Shown here in pieces: positions 17,486 to 26,636 of a stretch of DNA of 39,488 nt. The notes below the pieces were generated by a model that was not told the DNA's origin, searched no databases, and worked only from the letters and a program-made list of their open reading frames with translations. The position numbers were made by a program, and so were the translations under genes. The stretch comes from Pseudomonadota bacterium (GTDB lineage: Bacteria > Pseudomonadota > Gammaproteobacteria > Steroidobacterales > Steroidobacteraceae), in contig JAJZLX010000443.1 of assembly GCA_021850555.1 (NCBI GenBank), positions 1 through 39,488 on the forward strand, given 5' to 3'. Within the stretch, counting starts at the first letter, position 1. The number at the start of each line of letters is the position of its first letter.

Positions 17486-19636
17486 TCAGTTGAACTTGTA
17501 GTTCGCACCGGCGACGAAGTACACGCCGGGGTTGCGGTAGCCCAGCACCTCGATGATCCGCCGATCGAGCGCATTCTGCACGCGCCCGAACAGCGCGAGA
17601 CGGCCGGTCACGTGATAGCGTCCGAAGAAGTCCAGGCGCGCATAACCCGGCGCCCAGAAATCGCCCGCCCAGCGCAGGCGGCGATCGGTCGCGAAGAGAT
17701 TGGCGCCCACATCGAACCTCGAGGTCGTGTACGTCAGTCCCAGGTTGCCCATGTTGCGCGCATTCTCGATCATGAGCTCCCAGACGCCGGCGTTATCGAG
17801 ATAGGCATCCGTGTGGGTATAGTTTCCGGTGAGCAGCCAGTGCGAGGCGATCCGGCAGGCCATCTCGAACTCCACCCCCTGCGATCGCTCCGCCTCGGTG
17901 TTCGCGTATTCCCCGTAGGGGTAGCCGTTCACGATTCGCGGATTGTAGATGCTGTAGTCGAACGTGATGACATTATCGACGTATGAGTGCCAATACGTGA
18001 GGCTCTCCGTCAACGCTCCGTCGAGCTCATGCCCCCGCAGTCCCGCCTCGATGGTGCTCGCATTCTCCGGCGTGAGGCGCTTGTTGCCGTAGAGGGGGTC
18101 GTAGAGCTGATCGAGCGTCGGTTGCGTGAAGCTCGTGCCGTAATTTGTGTAGAACGACAGCGCGGGGATGATCCGGTAAGTGGCTCCGACGCTGTACGTC
18201 ACCTTGCTTCGCCACGCGGTATAGCTGTCGAAGCGCGCGCCCACTTCAGTATGCAGCCGGTTCCCGAGCCACCCGATCGAGGTATCGCCGTAGACCGAGC
18301 GGACCGCTTCGCTCTCGTGTCCGCCGCTGAAGGAGCCGGCGTAATCCTCGCTCTGGTCATAGACCTGTCCCAGGTAGGTCGCACCCAACAGCGCCGATAT
18401 CCTCCGGGTCCGGTAGCGGAGATTGTAGTCGGCCTCGCGGTTGTTGTTGACGGTCTTGTAGGTATAGGGCGTCTGATAGACCTGCACCGTCTGGCCCGCT
18501 CCATAGGTGAGATACGTATTCGGATCGGTCCAGCCGTTGTAAGGCGCCTTGTACGTTCCGAGCAGCCCGCCGTTCGGGATCGGGCCGTCGCGCACTCCGA
18601 GATCCTGCCCGGCCCAGCCGACGGTGAGCTTCTGGGAGAGCCGGGCCGTCAACTGCTGCCGGAACCACAGGCTCGCGATCCCCGCCTTGGTCGCATCGAG
18701 GTTGGATGGATCGGGAATCTGCACCGCGAAGTACGGAGGCGGCGCACCCTGGATGGACTCGATCAGATCGGCGCTCTGGAACCGGTTGTCCGTCAGATAA
18801 AAGCTGCTGCCGAGCTCAAAGTCACCCGTATCGTAGGTCGTGCGCCCGACCACCGTGCCGTTCTTGGTGAACTCGAACTCGTTCATCCCATTGCTGCGCA
18901 GATAGGAGCCTGCGAGCGAGCCCCTCCAGACACCATCGCCGAGGGCGACCTTGTCCCCGAGGCCGACGCGAGCCTTCATCCAATCGAGCGAGCCGGCTTG
19001 CAGTGATACGCTCGCCTGCGGGCGATCCGCCCCCAGGGTGGTGAAGTCGATCACGCCCGAGGTCGTGTTCGCGCCGTAAGTGGTCGCGCGCGGGCCGCGC
19101 AGCACCTGGATGCTCTGCACCATGCTCGGATCAAGCTGGCCGAGCAGGTAGCCCACATCGCCCGTGCCGCCGACGTTCATGGTGATGCCATCGAACACAT
19201 AGAGCGTGCTGTCCGCGAAGCCCCGCAGGCGTGTGAGCATGGACTGTCCCGGCGCTCCGGCGACCTCGAATTGGATGCCCGGCAGCTCGCGCAGGACATC
19301 GACGACCGATGTCTGCGCCTGGGCTGCGATGTCGGCGGCCGTGACGACGTCCGAGGCCTGGGTCATGTCCTGCTGAGTGATGTCCAGCTTCGTCGCCGTC
19401 ACCGTGACCTGCTTCAGCACCGTCGCCGGCCTCGCACGGCCTGTTGCCTGATGTTTCGCCGGTTGCCCAAACGCCGGCAGACGGCAGGCACAGACCGTGA
19501 TGGCCGCCAGCAGCAAGAGGGGAAGCCTTCTTCGCGGCACGTTCGTGCGGCTCGCGCGCGGCCCATGGCGACCGCGGCGCGCAACGGCGACGCTCCCGTC
19601 CGGCCGGACGCGATCCCGCGCGAGACTCGATGTCAT
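17486..19636 (-). CDS. btuB: TonB-dependent outer-membrane receptor under B12 riboswitch control (BtuB-like)
   Basis: A 716-residue receptor. The N-terminus is basic, then hydrophobic (RRLPLLLLAAITVCAC), consistent with a signal peptide with an unusually long n-region. A TonB box-like VTVTATKLD is followed by a plug domain (VVDVLRELPGIQFE, TRLRGFADSTLYVFDG, VLRGPRATTYGANTTSGVIDF) and a C-terminal beta barrel. ATG 19636 is chosen because AGGGG lies about 6 bases upstream; the frame is open to 19747, but that would run into the leader. A cobalamin riboswitch 130 bases upstream indicates a role in corrinoid uptake, so I call it BtuB-like; the plug is shorter and sequence identity to BtuB was not tested. 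It could also take up a cobalamin precursor. Confidence 0.88.
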   Translation of the reverse strand: MTSSLARDRVRPDGSVAVARRGRHGPRASRTNVPRRRLPLLLLAAITVCACRLPAFGQPAKHQATGRARPATVLKQVTVTATKLDITQQDMTQASDVVTAADIAAQAQTSVVDVLRELPGIQFEVAGAPGQSMLTRLRGFADSTLYVFDGITMNVGGTGDVGYLLGQLDPSMVQSIQVLRGPRATTYGANTTSGVIDFTTLGADRPQASVSLQAGSLDWMKARVGLGDKVALGDGVWRGSLAGSYLRSNGMNEFEFTKNGTVVGRTTYDTGDFELGSSFYLTDNRFQSADLIESIQGAPPPYFAVQIPDPSNLDATKAGIASLWFRQQLTARLSQKLTVGWAGQDLGVRDGPIPNGGLLGTYKAPYNGWTDPNTYLTYGAGQTVQVYQTPYTYKTVNNNREADYNLRYRTRRISALLGATYLGQVYDQSEDYAGSFSGGHESEAVRSVYGDTSIGWLGNRLHTEVGARFDSYTAWRSKVTYSVGATYRIIPALSFYTNYGTSFTQPTLDQLYDPLYGNKRLTPENASTIEAGLRGHELDGALTESLTYWHSYVDNVITFDYSIYNPRIVNGYPYGEYANTEAERSQGVEFEMACRIASHWLLTGNYTHTDAYLDNAGVWELMIENARNMGNLGLTYTTSRFDVGANLFATDRRLRWAGDFWAPGYARLDFFGRYHVTGRLALFGRVQNALDRRIIEVLGYRNPGVYFVAGANYKFN

Positions 19637-19765
19637 CTGTAATACCCCTGCAAGGACTTCGCGAGGGGCTGAGGACGGAGCACGGTGCGGCCTGCAAAGC
19701 TGCACCGTCCCGGCCGCTCCAACCACGAGAGCCCGATAGCCGTGCACCGCGCTTCGCGCGATGGC

Positions 19766-19940
19766 CGCGGCAGGTCTTCGGGCTCCCGGGTCTGAAGCGC
19801 CGAGAAGCGCTTCGATCTACTGGATGCCGCTTCCCAGGCGCGAGGCCCAGTGCTATGGCATCGGTCGTTTCCGGCTACCGCTGCGGGACAGCTCCGGAAT
19901 GGCTTCGGGTCGAAGCGTCACCGGATTCCCTATTAAGCCC
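19766..19940 (-). promoter_or_regulatory. Cobalamin riboswitch upstream of btuB
   Basis: Read on the minus strand, the leader has the cobalamin aptamer landmarks in order: TTAATAGGGAATCCGGTG at the 5' end, GGAGCTGTCCCGCAGCGGTA, then GCCATAGCACTGG with CTGGGAAG, and finally the B12 box AGCCCGAAGACCTGCC at 19784-19769. It lies between a good promoter (19972-20000) and the btuB start. Binding of adenosylcobalamin would be expected to turn btuB off. I did not resolve the expression platform between 19766 and 19636. Confidence 0.93.
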
Positions 19941-19971
19941 GCCCCTTGGGGCAGGCGCCGCTGGCGGCGGG

Positions 19972-20000
19972 AACATAGGGGGACCGCGAGTCGTTGTCAA
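19972..20000 (-). promoter_or_regulatory. Promoter of the btuB transcript
   Basis: On the minus strand TTGACA (20000-19995) and TATGTT (19977-19972) are separated by exactly 17 bases. This places the transcription start near 19965, about 25 bases before the riboswitch. The -35 box lies inside the left arm of a long inverted repeat. Confidence 0.65.
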
Positions 20001-20027
20001 TCCCGGTTGACGCGGAATTGACAACGA
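19991..20027. promoter_or_regulatory. 11-bp inverted repeat overlapping the btuB -35 box
   Basis: TCGTTGTCAAT (19991-20001) and ATTGACAACGA (20017-20027) are perfect reverse complements with a 15-base spacer. The left arm contains the -35 box of btuB. This looks like a protein-binding operator in the divergent region between btuB and the membrane protein gene. It could also be a transcribed hairpin from a rightward start. Confidence 0.55.
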
Positions 20028-20109
20028 TCAGTCGAATGGCCTGCCGCAAATTCCGGTGTACACTCCCCGTGGGCGGCGGCGAGGCCGGCGCCAAAGTGCA
20101 AGGCGCGCT

Positions 20110-20115
20110 TATAAT
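20110..20115 (+). promoter_or_regulatory. Possible -10 box for the rightward membrane protein gene
   Basis: A perfect TATAAT hexamer lies 93 bases before the ATG at 20208 in GC-rich DNA. No clear -35 hexamer is seen 16-18 bases before it, so this is a weak call. Confidence 0.3.
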
Positions 20116-20207
20116 GCGTGCCGCCTGCTCCGCCGAACGATCACGGGAAAGATCGGCGTGAGATTCCGATTTTTCGCAACCCGCAAACAAGGTACGAGCG
20201 AATCAGC

Positions 20208-20750
20208 ATGAAAACACACGATCCCTTGCGCACCCGTCTCGCCTGGCTGGCGGCCTTCGTCGCAGCCAGCCTCGTTTTCACCCTCGGCCTGGGCTGCGAA
20301 GTGCCGTTGATTGCGTTCGCCGCGATCTGCGGCATGCGTCAAACCCGCCGGGAGGCGCTGATGTTCGTGGCCGTTGTATGGCTCGTCGATGAGCTGGTCG
20401 GTTTCACCGCGTGGCACTACCCGATGACGCTTGCCGGCTTCGGGTGGGCCGCCGCCGTCGGGTTGGCCATACTGGCGGCGACCTGGGTGGCCGCAAGCGC
20501 GGCCCGCCGCACTTCGGGCGTCGCAGGCACCGTGGCCGCGCTCCTCAGCGCATTCGCGGTGTACGAAGGCTTGCTCCTTGTCGCCAGCATGGTCGCGGGC
20601 GCCGTGACGAAAGAGGCCTTCACTCCGGCCATCCTGGGCCAGGTCCTGGCGCTCAACGCGGCGACGTTTGCCGGACTGCTGGCGGCGCGGGCACTGAAGT
20701 CGGACACCGGTCGCTTCGCGCATTCTGCGCGCGAAGTGGCGGAAGTCTGA
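20208..20750 (+). CDS. Integral membrane protein divergent from btuB
   Basis: A 180-residue protein with about five hydrophobic segments: near residues 12-30, 33-45, 52-66, 78-98, 108-130 and 140-160, some closely spaced. Recognisable local patterns are GCEVPLIAFAAICGMRQTRREA and FTAWHYPMTLAGFGWA. I do not recognise a family. The size and divergent position next to a riboswitch-controlled corrinoid receptor suggest a role in cobalamin or cobalt uptake, but this is only context. ATG 20208 is preferred over the open extension to 20118 because the hydrophobic domain follows directly. Confidence 0.75.
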   Translation: MKTHDPLRTRLAWLAAFVAASLVFTLGLGCEVPLIAFAAICGMRQTRREALMFVAVVWLVDELVGFTAWHYPMTLAGFGWAAAVGLAILAATWVAASAARRTSGVAGTVAALLSAFAVYEGLLLVASMVAGAVTKEAFTPAILGQVLALNAATFAGLLAARALKSDTGRFAHSAREVAEV

Positions 20751-20826
20751 CGGTTCGCGTGATCCGGGCCCGTTGCGTCTCGATGCAGACGCAACGGGCC
20801 ACTCCGGGATGCGTGGGAGGCGGCTG

Positions 20827-21693
20827 CTAGCGCGCCTCTTTGCGCAACCGTACCAGCCCCTCCTGCGCGGTGCTCGCCACCAGGCGCCCGTCCCGCGAAT
20901 ACACCCCGGCCCGCGCGAACCCCCTCGCTCCCGAGGCGCTCGGGCTCTCGACCGCGTAGAGGAGCCACTCGTCCACCCGCATCGGGCGATGAAACCACAT
21001 CGCGTGATCGATGCTCGCCATCACGAGCTTGCCGCTGAACGATGGCAGCCCGTGCGGCAAGGTCGCGGTGTCGAGCAGGAAGTAGTCCGACAGGTAGGCC
21101 AGCAGGCGCCGGTGCAGGCCCTCGTCATCGGGCAGCCTGTCGACCGCGCGAAACCAGACCTGCCGAGCCGGCGCCGCCTTGCGCGGACTCAGGAACTCCA
21201 TCGGCTGCACCAGGCGAAACTCGAACGGCCTCGGCCGCTCGAGGAAGCGCCGCACGCCCTCCGGCAGGCACGCGAGCATCTCCTGCGGCGGCCGGCTCGA
21301 ATCCGCCAGCGTCTCCGGCGCCGGAACGGAGGGCATCTCGAGCTGGTGATCGAAACCCTCCTCCACGCTCTGGAAGGAGGCCGCCATGTTGAATATCGGC
21401 TCGCCATGCTGGATGGCGACCACCCGGCGGTTGCAGAACGCGTGCCCGTCGAGGCTTCGGTCCACTTGGTACACGATGGGCGCGTTGAAATCGCCGCGGC
21501 GCAGGAAGTACGCATGCAGCGAATGCACGATGCGGCCCTCCACGGTGGAGGCGGCGGCGGTGAGCGCCTGGCCGAGCACCTGACCGCCGAACACCTGGGG
21601 ACTGCCGATGTCGCGGCTCTCGCCGCGGAACAGATTCACCTCGAGCGGCTCGAGATCGAGGAGCTTGATGAGGTCGGCGAGACGGGGATCCAT
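20827..21693 (-). CDS. tesB: Acyl-CoA thioesterase II
   Basis: A 288-residue double hot-dog thioesterase that hydrolyses medium- and long-chain acyl-CoA in the cytoplasm. Features are SPQVFGGQVLGQAL near residue 31, SLHAYFLRRGDF near residue 57, and in the second hot-dog SIDHAMWFHRP, which carries the catalytic Asp. The final TAQEGLVR holds the catalytic Gln. AGGAGA lies about 5 bases before the ATG. It is downstream of the ferredoxin-NADP reductase-like gene with a 102-base gap and may share its transcript. Confidence 0.96.
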   Translation of the reverse strand: MDPRLADLIKLLDLEPLEVNLFRGESRDIGSPQVFGGQVLGQALTAAASTVEGRIVHSLHAYFLRRGDFNAPIVYQVDRSLDGHAFCNRRVVAIQHGEPIFNMAASFQSVEEGFDHQLEMPSVPAPETLADSSRPPQEMLACLPEGVRRFLERPRPFEFRLVQPMEFLSPRKAAPARQVWFRAVDRLPDDEGLHRRLLAYLSDYFLLDTATLPHGLPSFSGKLVMASIDHAMWFHRPMRVDEWLLYAVESPSASGARGFARAGVYSRDGRLVASTAQEGLVRLRKEAR

Positions 21694-21795
21694 CGGTTCT
21701 CCTGGGCGTAGTATCGAGATAGCGCTTCCTCGAGACGCAGGGATGTGTCACCGCCGCGCTGGGCCGGGCGCAGCGCCCGGACCGAGCGCATCATA

Positions 21796-22857
21796 CTAGT
21801 CGGGCACGCCCAGGCGCTGGTGCATGATGGGGCTGGTGGTGGTGTACTGAAGGAACTGGCGCTTCTCGGGATACAAGTGATGCTGGATGCCGAAGGCGGC
21901 CAGCGCCGCCTCGTGAAAGCCCGAGAGGATGAGCTTCTTCTTGCCCGGATAGGTGTTGATGTCGCCCACGGCAAACACGCCCGGAAGGCTGGTCTGGTAG
22001 CGCTCCGTGTCGACCTTGAGCGCCCTTTTCTCGAGCTCCAGACCCCACTCCCCGATCGGCCCAAGCTTTGGGTGCAGCCCGAAGAACACCAGCAGCTGCT
22101 CGGCCTGCAACTCAAGCACTCCGGAAGGCGTCTTCACGTTGACGCCGTGCAGCACCCCGTCCCGAACGAGCAGCGACTCCGGCAGCGCCTCGTGCAGGTG
22201 CATTCGCCCCGCCGCGACCAGCTCCTTCATCCTGGCGACAGAAGCGGGCGCAGCGCGGAACTCGGCCCGCCGGTGTACCAGTGTCAGGCTCTTGACCCGT
22301 GACACCAGCTCCAGGGCCCAGTCGAGCGCGGAATCTCCGCCGCCGAAGATGACGATGCGCTTATCCTCGAGCGAGGCGGCATCCTTGACACGGTATTGAA
22401 TGGCGCCGCCCTCGAAGGGCTCCGCGCCCGCAAGCCCCAGGCGGCGCGGCTGAAACGATCCGACACCCGCCGCAATGACCACGGCGCCGGCGTTGAAGCA
22501 GGTGCCGGCCGCGGTGACCAGCGTAAAGCGCCCGTCCTCGCGGCGCGCGAACCCGGTGACTTCCTGGCCCAGGTGGAACCGCGGCTTGAAGGGCTTGATC
22601 TGCTCCATCAGCCGGTCGATCAGCTCCTGGGCGCCGCATACCGGGAGCGCCGGAATGTCATAGATGGGCTTCTGCGGATAGAGCTCCGTGCACTGCCCCC
22701 CCGGGTGGGCCAGCGAGTCGACCACATGGGCGCTGATCCCGAGAAGGCCCAGCTCGAATACCTGGAAAAGACCACAGGGCCCTGCGCCTATGATGACCAC
22801 CTCGGCGTCGATGGGCTCACCGCCGGCCTTGCCGGACTCGAGATCGATCTGGCTCAC
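21796..22857 (-). CDS. Ferredoxin-NADP(+) reductase, thioredoxin-reductase-like type
   Basis: A 353-residue flavoprotein with an FAD loop VVIIGAGPCGLF near residue 22 and an NADPH loop IVIFGGGDSALDWALEL near residue 170. The C-terminal FAD motif is FAVGDINTYPGKKKLILSGFHEAA near residue 300. It lacks the redox-active CxxC of thioredoxin reductase. This combination, with the PGGQCTELYPQKPIYDIP loop, is the YumC-type ferredoxin/flavodoxin-NADP reductase. The start GTG 22857 has GGGGGG six bases upstream; the open frame continues to 23016 but the extension is Pro/Arg-rich and unlike the family. The ferredoxin gene at 332-646 is a possible partner. Confidence 0.92.
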   Translation of the reverse strand: MSQIDLESGKAGGEPIDAEVVIIGAGPCGLFQVFELGLLGISAHVVDSLAHPGGQCTELYPQKPIYDIPALPVCGAQELIDRLMEQIKPFKPRFHLGQEVTGFARREDGRFTLVTAAGTCFNAGAVVIAAGVGSFQPRRLGLAGAEPFEGGAIQYRVKDAASLEDKRIVIFGGGDSALDWALELVSRVKSLTLVHRRAEFRAAPASVARMKELVAAGRMHLHEALPESLLVRDGVLHGVNVKTPSGVLELQAEQLLVFFGLHPKLGPIGEWGLELEKRALKVDTERYQTSLPGVFAVGDINTYPGKKKLILSGFHEAALAAFGIQHHLYPEKRQFLQYTTTSPIMHQRLGVPD

Positions 22858-22948
22858 TCGCAACCCCCCTTTTTCCCGGGTGCAAAGCCGCCATCTTAAA
22901 CGAGGAGCTGGTGCTGCGGGGGGTCCGGGGCCGGCGCCCTCGGGGTCT

Positions 22949-23248
22949 TCAGGCTCGCCCCGCGTTCGAATCGGTCGGCGTATGGAAATACTCGCTCTCG
23001 GAGGCGAGCTGCTCAATCAAGCGCTTGAGCTCGGCCATGCGCCCCTCGGCCGTGCTGATGGGCATGCAGTCCTGGCAGCGCGGGTCTCCACAAGGCTGGC
23101 GCGAATACAGCCAGTACTGCAGCGCACCGGCAAGCAGTCCATCTGCGATGTCCCACAGGTCGGCGTCCCGGTCCTTGTCCGCCATCCGATTGCCCAGATC
23201 GACGGCCTTGGTGAATGCAGAGTCGAAGGTATCAGCGATTTCGGTCAT
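22949..23248 (-). CDS. Conserved small protein with CxxxxCxxC motif
   Basis: A 99-residue soluble protein. The middle holds LWDIADGLLAGALQYWLYSRQPC followed by GDPRCQDC, so that three Cys are spaced as C-x4-C-x2-C and could bind a metal. The flanking helices are acidic. I recall similar proteins of unknown function in other gammaproteobacteria, but no named role. ATG 23248 is chosen because the conserved segment begins there, although the frame is open to 23410. The gene sits between the glycerophosphodiesterase and reductase genes on the same strand. Confidence 0.75.
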   Translation of the reverse strand: MTEIADTFDSAFTKAVDLGNRMADKDRDADLWDIADGLLAGALQYWLYSRQPCGDPRCQDCMPISTAEGRMAELKRLIEQLASESEYFHTPTDSNAGRA

Positions 23249-23446
23249 GGGCCGTCTTCTACCACATCCACGCAGTATAGAGCATACATCGCCCGTGCAT
23301 GGATCACGGCTGACCGTCCGGACAAAGACCCGTTTCCCAGAACCGAGCCGTGGCCTCTCGAGAAGCCCCTTCCCTGGCGATCCGCCGAGAGCGCACAAAC
23401 TCTGGCTCAAACTGTGCCGTTGGACAGACTCCGAATCTCGTCGGCC

Positions 23447-24508
23447 TCAAGGCCGCCCCCTGGACCGACAGGCTTCCAGGAAGGCATCGCGGGCGCGCAC
23501 GCCGATATCGGGTTGGTCGGTGAAGAATCCGTCGATACCGGCTGCAAGAAAGCACCCGAGCTCGCTCGCAAGGTCACCACGATCCGCGTCCTTCGCCGAG
23601 GAACGCAACTCGGCGGGCAGAAAGGCGTTCTCCGCGCGGAAGGTCCAGGGATTGACGCGCAGCCCCTGCGCATGGGCGTAGGCAACGAGCGCGGTCGGCC
23701 CGGCGAGCCGACCCCGGACGTCCCGTGCAACGACCAGCGATTTCTCGGGTCCGATCGCCGAGGCATAGGCGGCCACCTCCGCCAGCCCCTGCGGGGTGAG
23801 CAGATCGGCGAAAGCACGCGGATCGCCCGAGTCGATGAGATCGGCTGGGGCGCCCTCGGCCTCGATGAGCTGAACCCGCGGCAGCCGGGTGAGCAGACTC
23901 AAGGCGCGCAGGATCGAGGGCTCGAACGATTGCAGAAACACCCCGGCTTCGGGCCCGCGGCAGCCGTGGCGCTCGAGCGTCTCGATGAGCGGCTCGGCCA
24001 TGGGCAGGCCGAGTGCCGCAAAGTAGCCTGGATGCTTGATCTCCGGATACAGCCCGATCGGCTCGGGCGGCGGCAAGCCGAGCGAGAGCGCGCGAGCAAG
24101 CCTCCCCCGGCCGACCTCCTCGCGCAACGAGAGGATTTCCTCCAGCGTGGCGATCTCAAATCGCCCGTCGAAGCGGCAGTTGTCAGGCCTCAGGTCCGGG
24201 ATGCGCTCGCGCGCGCGCAGGGCCTTCAGCTCCTCCAGGGTGAAGTCCTCGGTAAACCAGCCTGTGACGGCCACTGCGTCGATGACCTTCGTGGTGCGCC
24301 GGGATGCAAAGCGCGCATGGCGCGCCACATCCGTCGTGCCGCCGAGCTCGTTTTCATGACGAGCCACGAGCACCCCGTCCCGGGTCATGACCAGATCCGG
24401 CTCGAGGGCATCGGCCCCCTGCTCGAGCGCGAGCCGATATGCCGCCAGCGTATGCTCCGGGCGATATCCGCTCGCGCCCCGATGACCTATGACGGCGGGT
24501 TTCTGCAT
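23447..24508 (-). CDS. Glycerophosphodiester phosphodiesterase
   Basis: A 353-residue GDPD-family TIM barrel. The N-terminal [18 protein letters not shown] carries the catalytic His and Arg, and [22 protein letters not shown] carries Glu, Asp and the second His. LYPEIKHP near residue 175 and DGFFTDQPD near the C-terminus complete the site. It hydrolyses glycerophosphodiesters to glycerol-3-phosphate and an alcohol. The length matches GlpQ, but there is no signal peptide, so it is probably cytoplasmic. It is divergent from glgB with only 29 bases between the starts. Confidence 0.94.
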   Translation of the reverse strand: MQKPAVIGHRGASGYRPEHTLAAYRLALEQGADALEPDLVMTRDGVLVARHENELGGTTDVARHARFASRRTTKVIDAVAVTGWFTEDFTLEELKALRARERIPDLRPDNCRFDGRFEIATLEEILSLREEVGRGRLARALSLGLPPPEPIGLYPEIKHPGYFAALGLPMAEPLIETLERHGCRGPEAGVFLQSFEPSILRALSLLTRLPRVQLIEAEGAPADLIDSGDPRAFADLLTPQGLAEVAAYASAIGPEKSLVVARDVRGRLAGPTALVAYAHAQGLRVNPWTFRAENAFLPAELRSSAKDADRGDLASELGCFLAAGIDGFFTDQPDIGVRARDAFLEACRSRGRP

Positions 24509-24537
24509 CGCTTTACGCCGCTTGCTACACTGGCCGG

Positions 24538-26433
24538 GTGTGGCTCACCGAGCATGACATTTATCTGTTCCGCGAAGGCACCCATGGACGGGCCTACGAG
24601 AAGCTCGGAGCCCACCCGCTGCCGCCTGAGCCGGGCCGTGCGGCCGGAACCCGCTTCGCGGTGTGGGCTCCGAACGCCGCCTCGGTCTCGCTGATCGGGG
24701 ATTTCAACGGCTGGAACTCGCAAGCCCACCCCCTCACGCCTCGTCACGACTCATCGGGGATCTGGGAAGCCTTCGTCCCGGGCATCGGACCCGGGACGCT
24801 GTACAAGTATCACATAGTGTCCCGCCACGGGGACTACGCGGTCGACAAGAGCGATCCGTACGCGTTTCATTGCGAGCGTCCGCCGCGCACCGCCTCGGTC
24901 GTGTGGGACCTTGCCTATGAGTGGGGTGATGAGGGCTGGCTCGATTCCCGTGCCGGGGCCAATGCCCTGGATGCGCCCTGGTCGATCTACGAGCTGCACC
25001 TGGGCTCGTTCATGCGGATCCCGCACGAGCCTCAGCGCTGGCTCAACTACCGGGAGCTCGCGCATGCGGTGGCCGATTATGTGACCGAGATGGGCTTCAC
25101 GCATGTCGAGCTGCTGCCGGTCATGGAGCATCCTTTCTACGGCTCCTGGGGATACCAGGTGACGGGCTACTTCGCGCCGACCTCCCGCTACGGCACGCCG
25201 CAGGACTTCATGTACTTCGTCGACCACCTGCACCGGCGGGGCATCGGCGTGATTCTCGACTGGGTGCCGTCGCACTTTCCGTCCGATCAGCACGGGCTCG
25301 GCTTTTTCGATGGCACCCACCTGTACGAGCACGCCGATCCGCGCCAGGGTCATCACCCGGACTGGGACAGCTCGATCTTCAACTACGGCCGCGCCGAGGT
25401 GCGCAACTTTCTCCTGAGCAGCGCCCTGTTCTGGCTGGACGTCTACCATGTCGATGCGCTGCGCGTGGATGCGGTGGCCTCGATGCTCTACCTCGACTAC
25501 GCGCGGCACGACGGTGAATGGATCCCCAACCGTTTCGGGGGCAATGAGAATTTGGAGGCGGTGGAGTTTCTGAAGCAGCTCAACCTCGCCGTCTACCGCG
25601 ACCATCCCGACACGCAGACCATCGCCGAGGAATCAACCGCCTGGCCCATGGTCTCGCGGCCCGTCTACCTGGGCGGACTCGGGTTCGGCATGAAATGGAA
25701 CATGGGCTGGATGCACGACACGCTCAAGTACCTCGCCGCCGACCCGGTGCACCGCAAATACCATCACAGCCAGATCACCTTCAGCCTCTGGTACGCGTTC
25801 AACGAGAACTTCGTGCTGCCGCTCTCCCACGACGAGGTGGTGCACGGCAAGGGGTCGCTCCTTGGCAAGATGGCCGGTGATGACTGGCAGCGCTTCGCCG
25901 GGCTGCGGCTCCTGTACGGTTATCTCTGGACCCACCCGGGCAAGAAGCTGCTGTTCATGGGCGGAGAGTTCGGCCAGTGGAGCGAATGGGGGCACGAGAG
26001 GAGCCTTGATTGGCATCTGCTCGGGCACGCGCCGCACGAGGGCGTGCGCAAATGGGTCAAGGACCTCAACCGCCTGTATCGCTCGACCCCGGCGCTGCAC
26101 GAGCGCGACTTCAGCGCCGAGGGCTTCGAGTGGGTCGACTGCGACAACGCCGACGACAGCGTCATCGTGTACCTGCGCCGGGGGCGCCGACCCACGGACT
26201 GGGTCCTGATCGCCTGCAATTTCACGCCCGTGCCCCGGGACAGCTACCGAGTCGGTGCGCCGCTCGGCGGCCGCTGGGCCGAGCGCCTGAACAGTGATGC
26301 CGCCGAATACGGCGGCAGCGGCGGCGGCAACCTGGGAGGCGTGCAGGCCGACGAGCAGCCCTCCCACGGCCACCCGCATTCACTGACCTTGCGCCTGCCT
26401 GCGCTCGCCGTGATCGTGCTGATGCCCGGCTGA
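24538..26433 (+). CDS. glgB: 1,4-alpha-glucan branching enzyme
   Basis: GlgB introduces alpha-1,6 branches in glycogen. The 631-residue chain starts [14 protein letters not shown], with a CBM48 domain ([20 protein letters not shown] near residue 42). The GH13 barrel includes [17 protein letters not shown], the nucleophile region [17 protein letters not shown], the acid IAEEST, and [19 protein letters not shown]-terminal beta domain contains a Gly-rich loop ([10 protein letters not shown]). It starts with GTG at 24538 with no strong ribosome-binding site. It lacks the extra N1 domain of long GlgB forms. No other glycogen gene is in the window, so this is an orphan copy here. Confidence 0.95.
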   Translation: MWLTEHDIYLFREGTHGRAYEKLGAHPLPPEPGRAAGTRFAVWAPNAASVSLIGDFNGWNSQAHPLTPRHDSSGIWEAFVPGIGPGTLYKYHIVSRHGDYAVDKSDPYAFHCERPPRTASVVWDLAYEWGDEGWLDSRAGANALDAPWSIYELHLGSFMRIPHEPQRWLNYRELAHAVADYVTEMGFTHVELLPVMEHPFYGSWGYQVTGYFAPTSRYGTPQDFMYFVDHLHRRGIGVILDWVPSHFPSDQHGLGFFDGTHLYEHADPRQGHHPDWDSSIFNYGRAEVRNFLLSSALFWLDVYHVDALRVDAVASMLYLDYARHDGEWIPNRFGGNENLEAVEFLKQLNLAVYRDHPDTQTIAEESTAWPMVSRPVYLGGLGFGMKWNMGWMHDTLKYLAADPVHRKYHHSQITFSLWYAFNENFVLPLSHDEVVHGKGSLLGKMAGDDWQRFAGLRLLYGYLWTHPGKKLLFMGGEFGQWSEWGHERSLDWHLLGHAPHEGVRKWVKDLNRLYRSTPALHERDFSAEGFEWVDCDNADDSVIVYLRRGRRPTDWVLIACNFTPVPRDSYRVGAPLGGRWAERLNSDAAEYGGSGGGNLGGVQADEQPSHGHPHSLTLRLPALAVIVLMPG

Positions 26434-26555
26434 TCCGCCGCCGGTCCAATCCCCGCCACCTTCACCGACCGCTCACCCCGGCTCGATCGACTCCCGGACT
26501 GCCGCGCCGGCCGCCCGGCAGGCGGGCGAGCCGCGCCTGCGGGCGCACGCCTGCG

Positions 26556-26571
26556 GGGGCGCTTGCGCCCC
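26556..26571. terminator. GC-rich perfect hairpin after glgB
   Basis: GGGGCGC and GCGCCCC form a perfect 7-bp stem with a TT loop. It lies 120 bases past the glgB stop and just before the promoter of the carnitine cluster. There is no T-tract, so it may insulate rather than terminate on its own. Confidence 0.35.
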
Positions 26572-26604
26572 TTGCGGCCCATATGTATTATCATCGTCAT
26601 AATA
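26563..26604 (+). promoter_or_regulatory. Promoter with AT-rich palindromic operator before cdhC
   Basis: TTGCGC (26563-26568) and TATTAT (26586-26591) are spaced by 17 bases and fit a sigma-70-type promoter. The TATTAT is also the left arm of a palindrome with ATAATA at 26599-26604 and a 7-base spacer. This AT-rich site stands out in DNA of very high GC content. The stretch 26586-26609 shares 17 of 24 bases with the site between cdhA and the permease gene (35617-35640), including TCATAATAT. It is a candidate operator for the BetI-like regulator. Confidence 0.55.
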
Positions 26605-26636
26605 TTTACGGGGTGGCGGCAGCGAGAGTGCAGATC

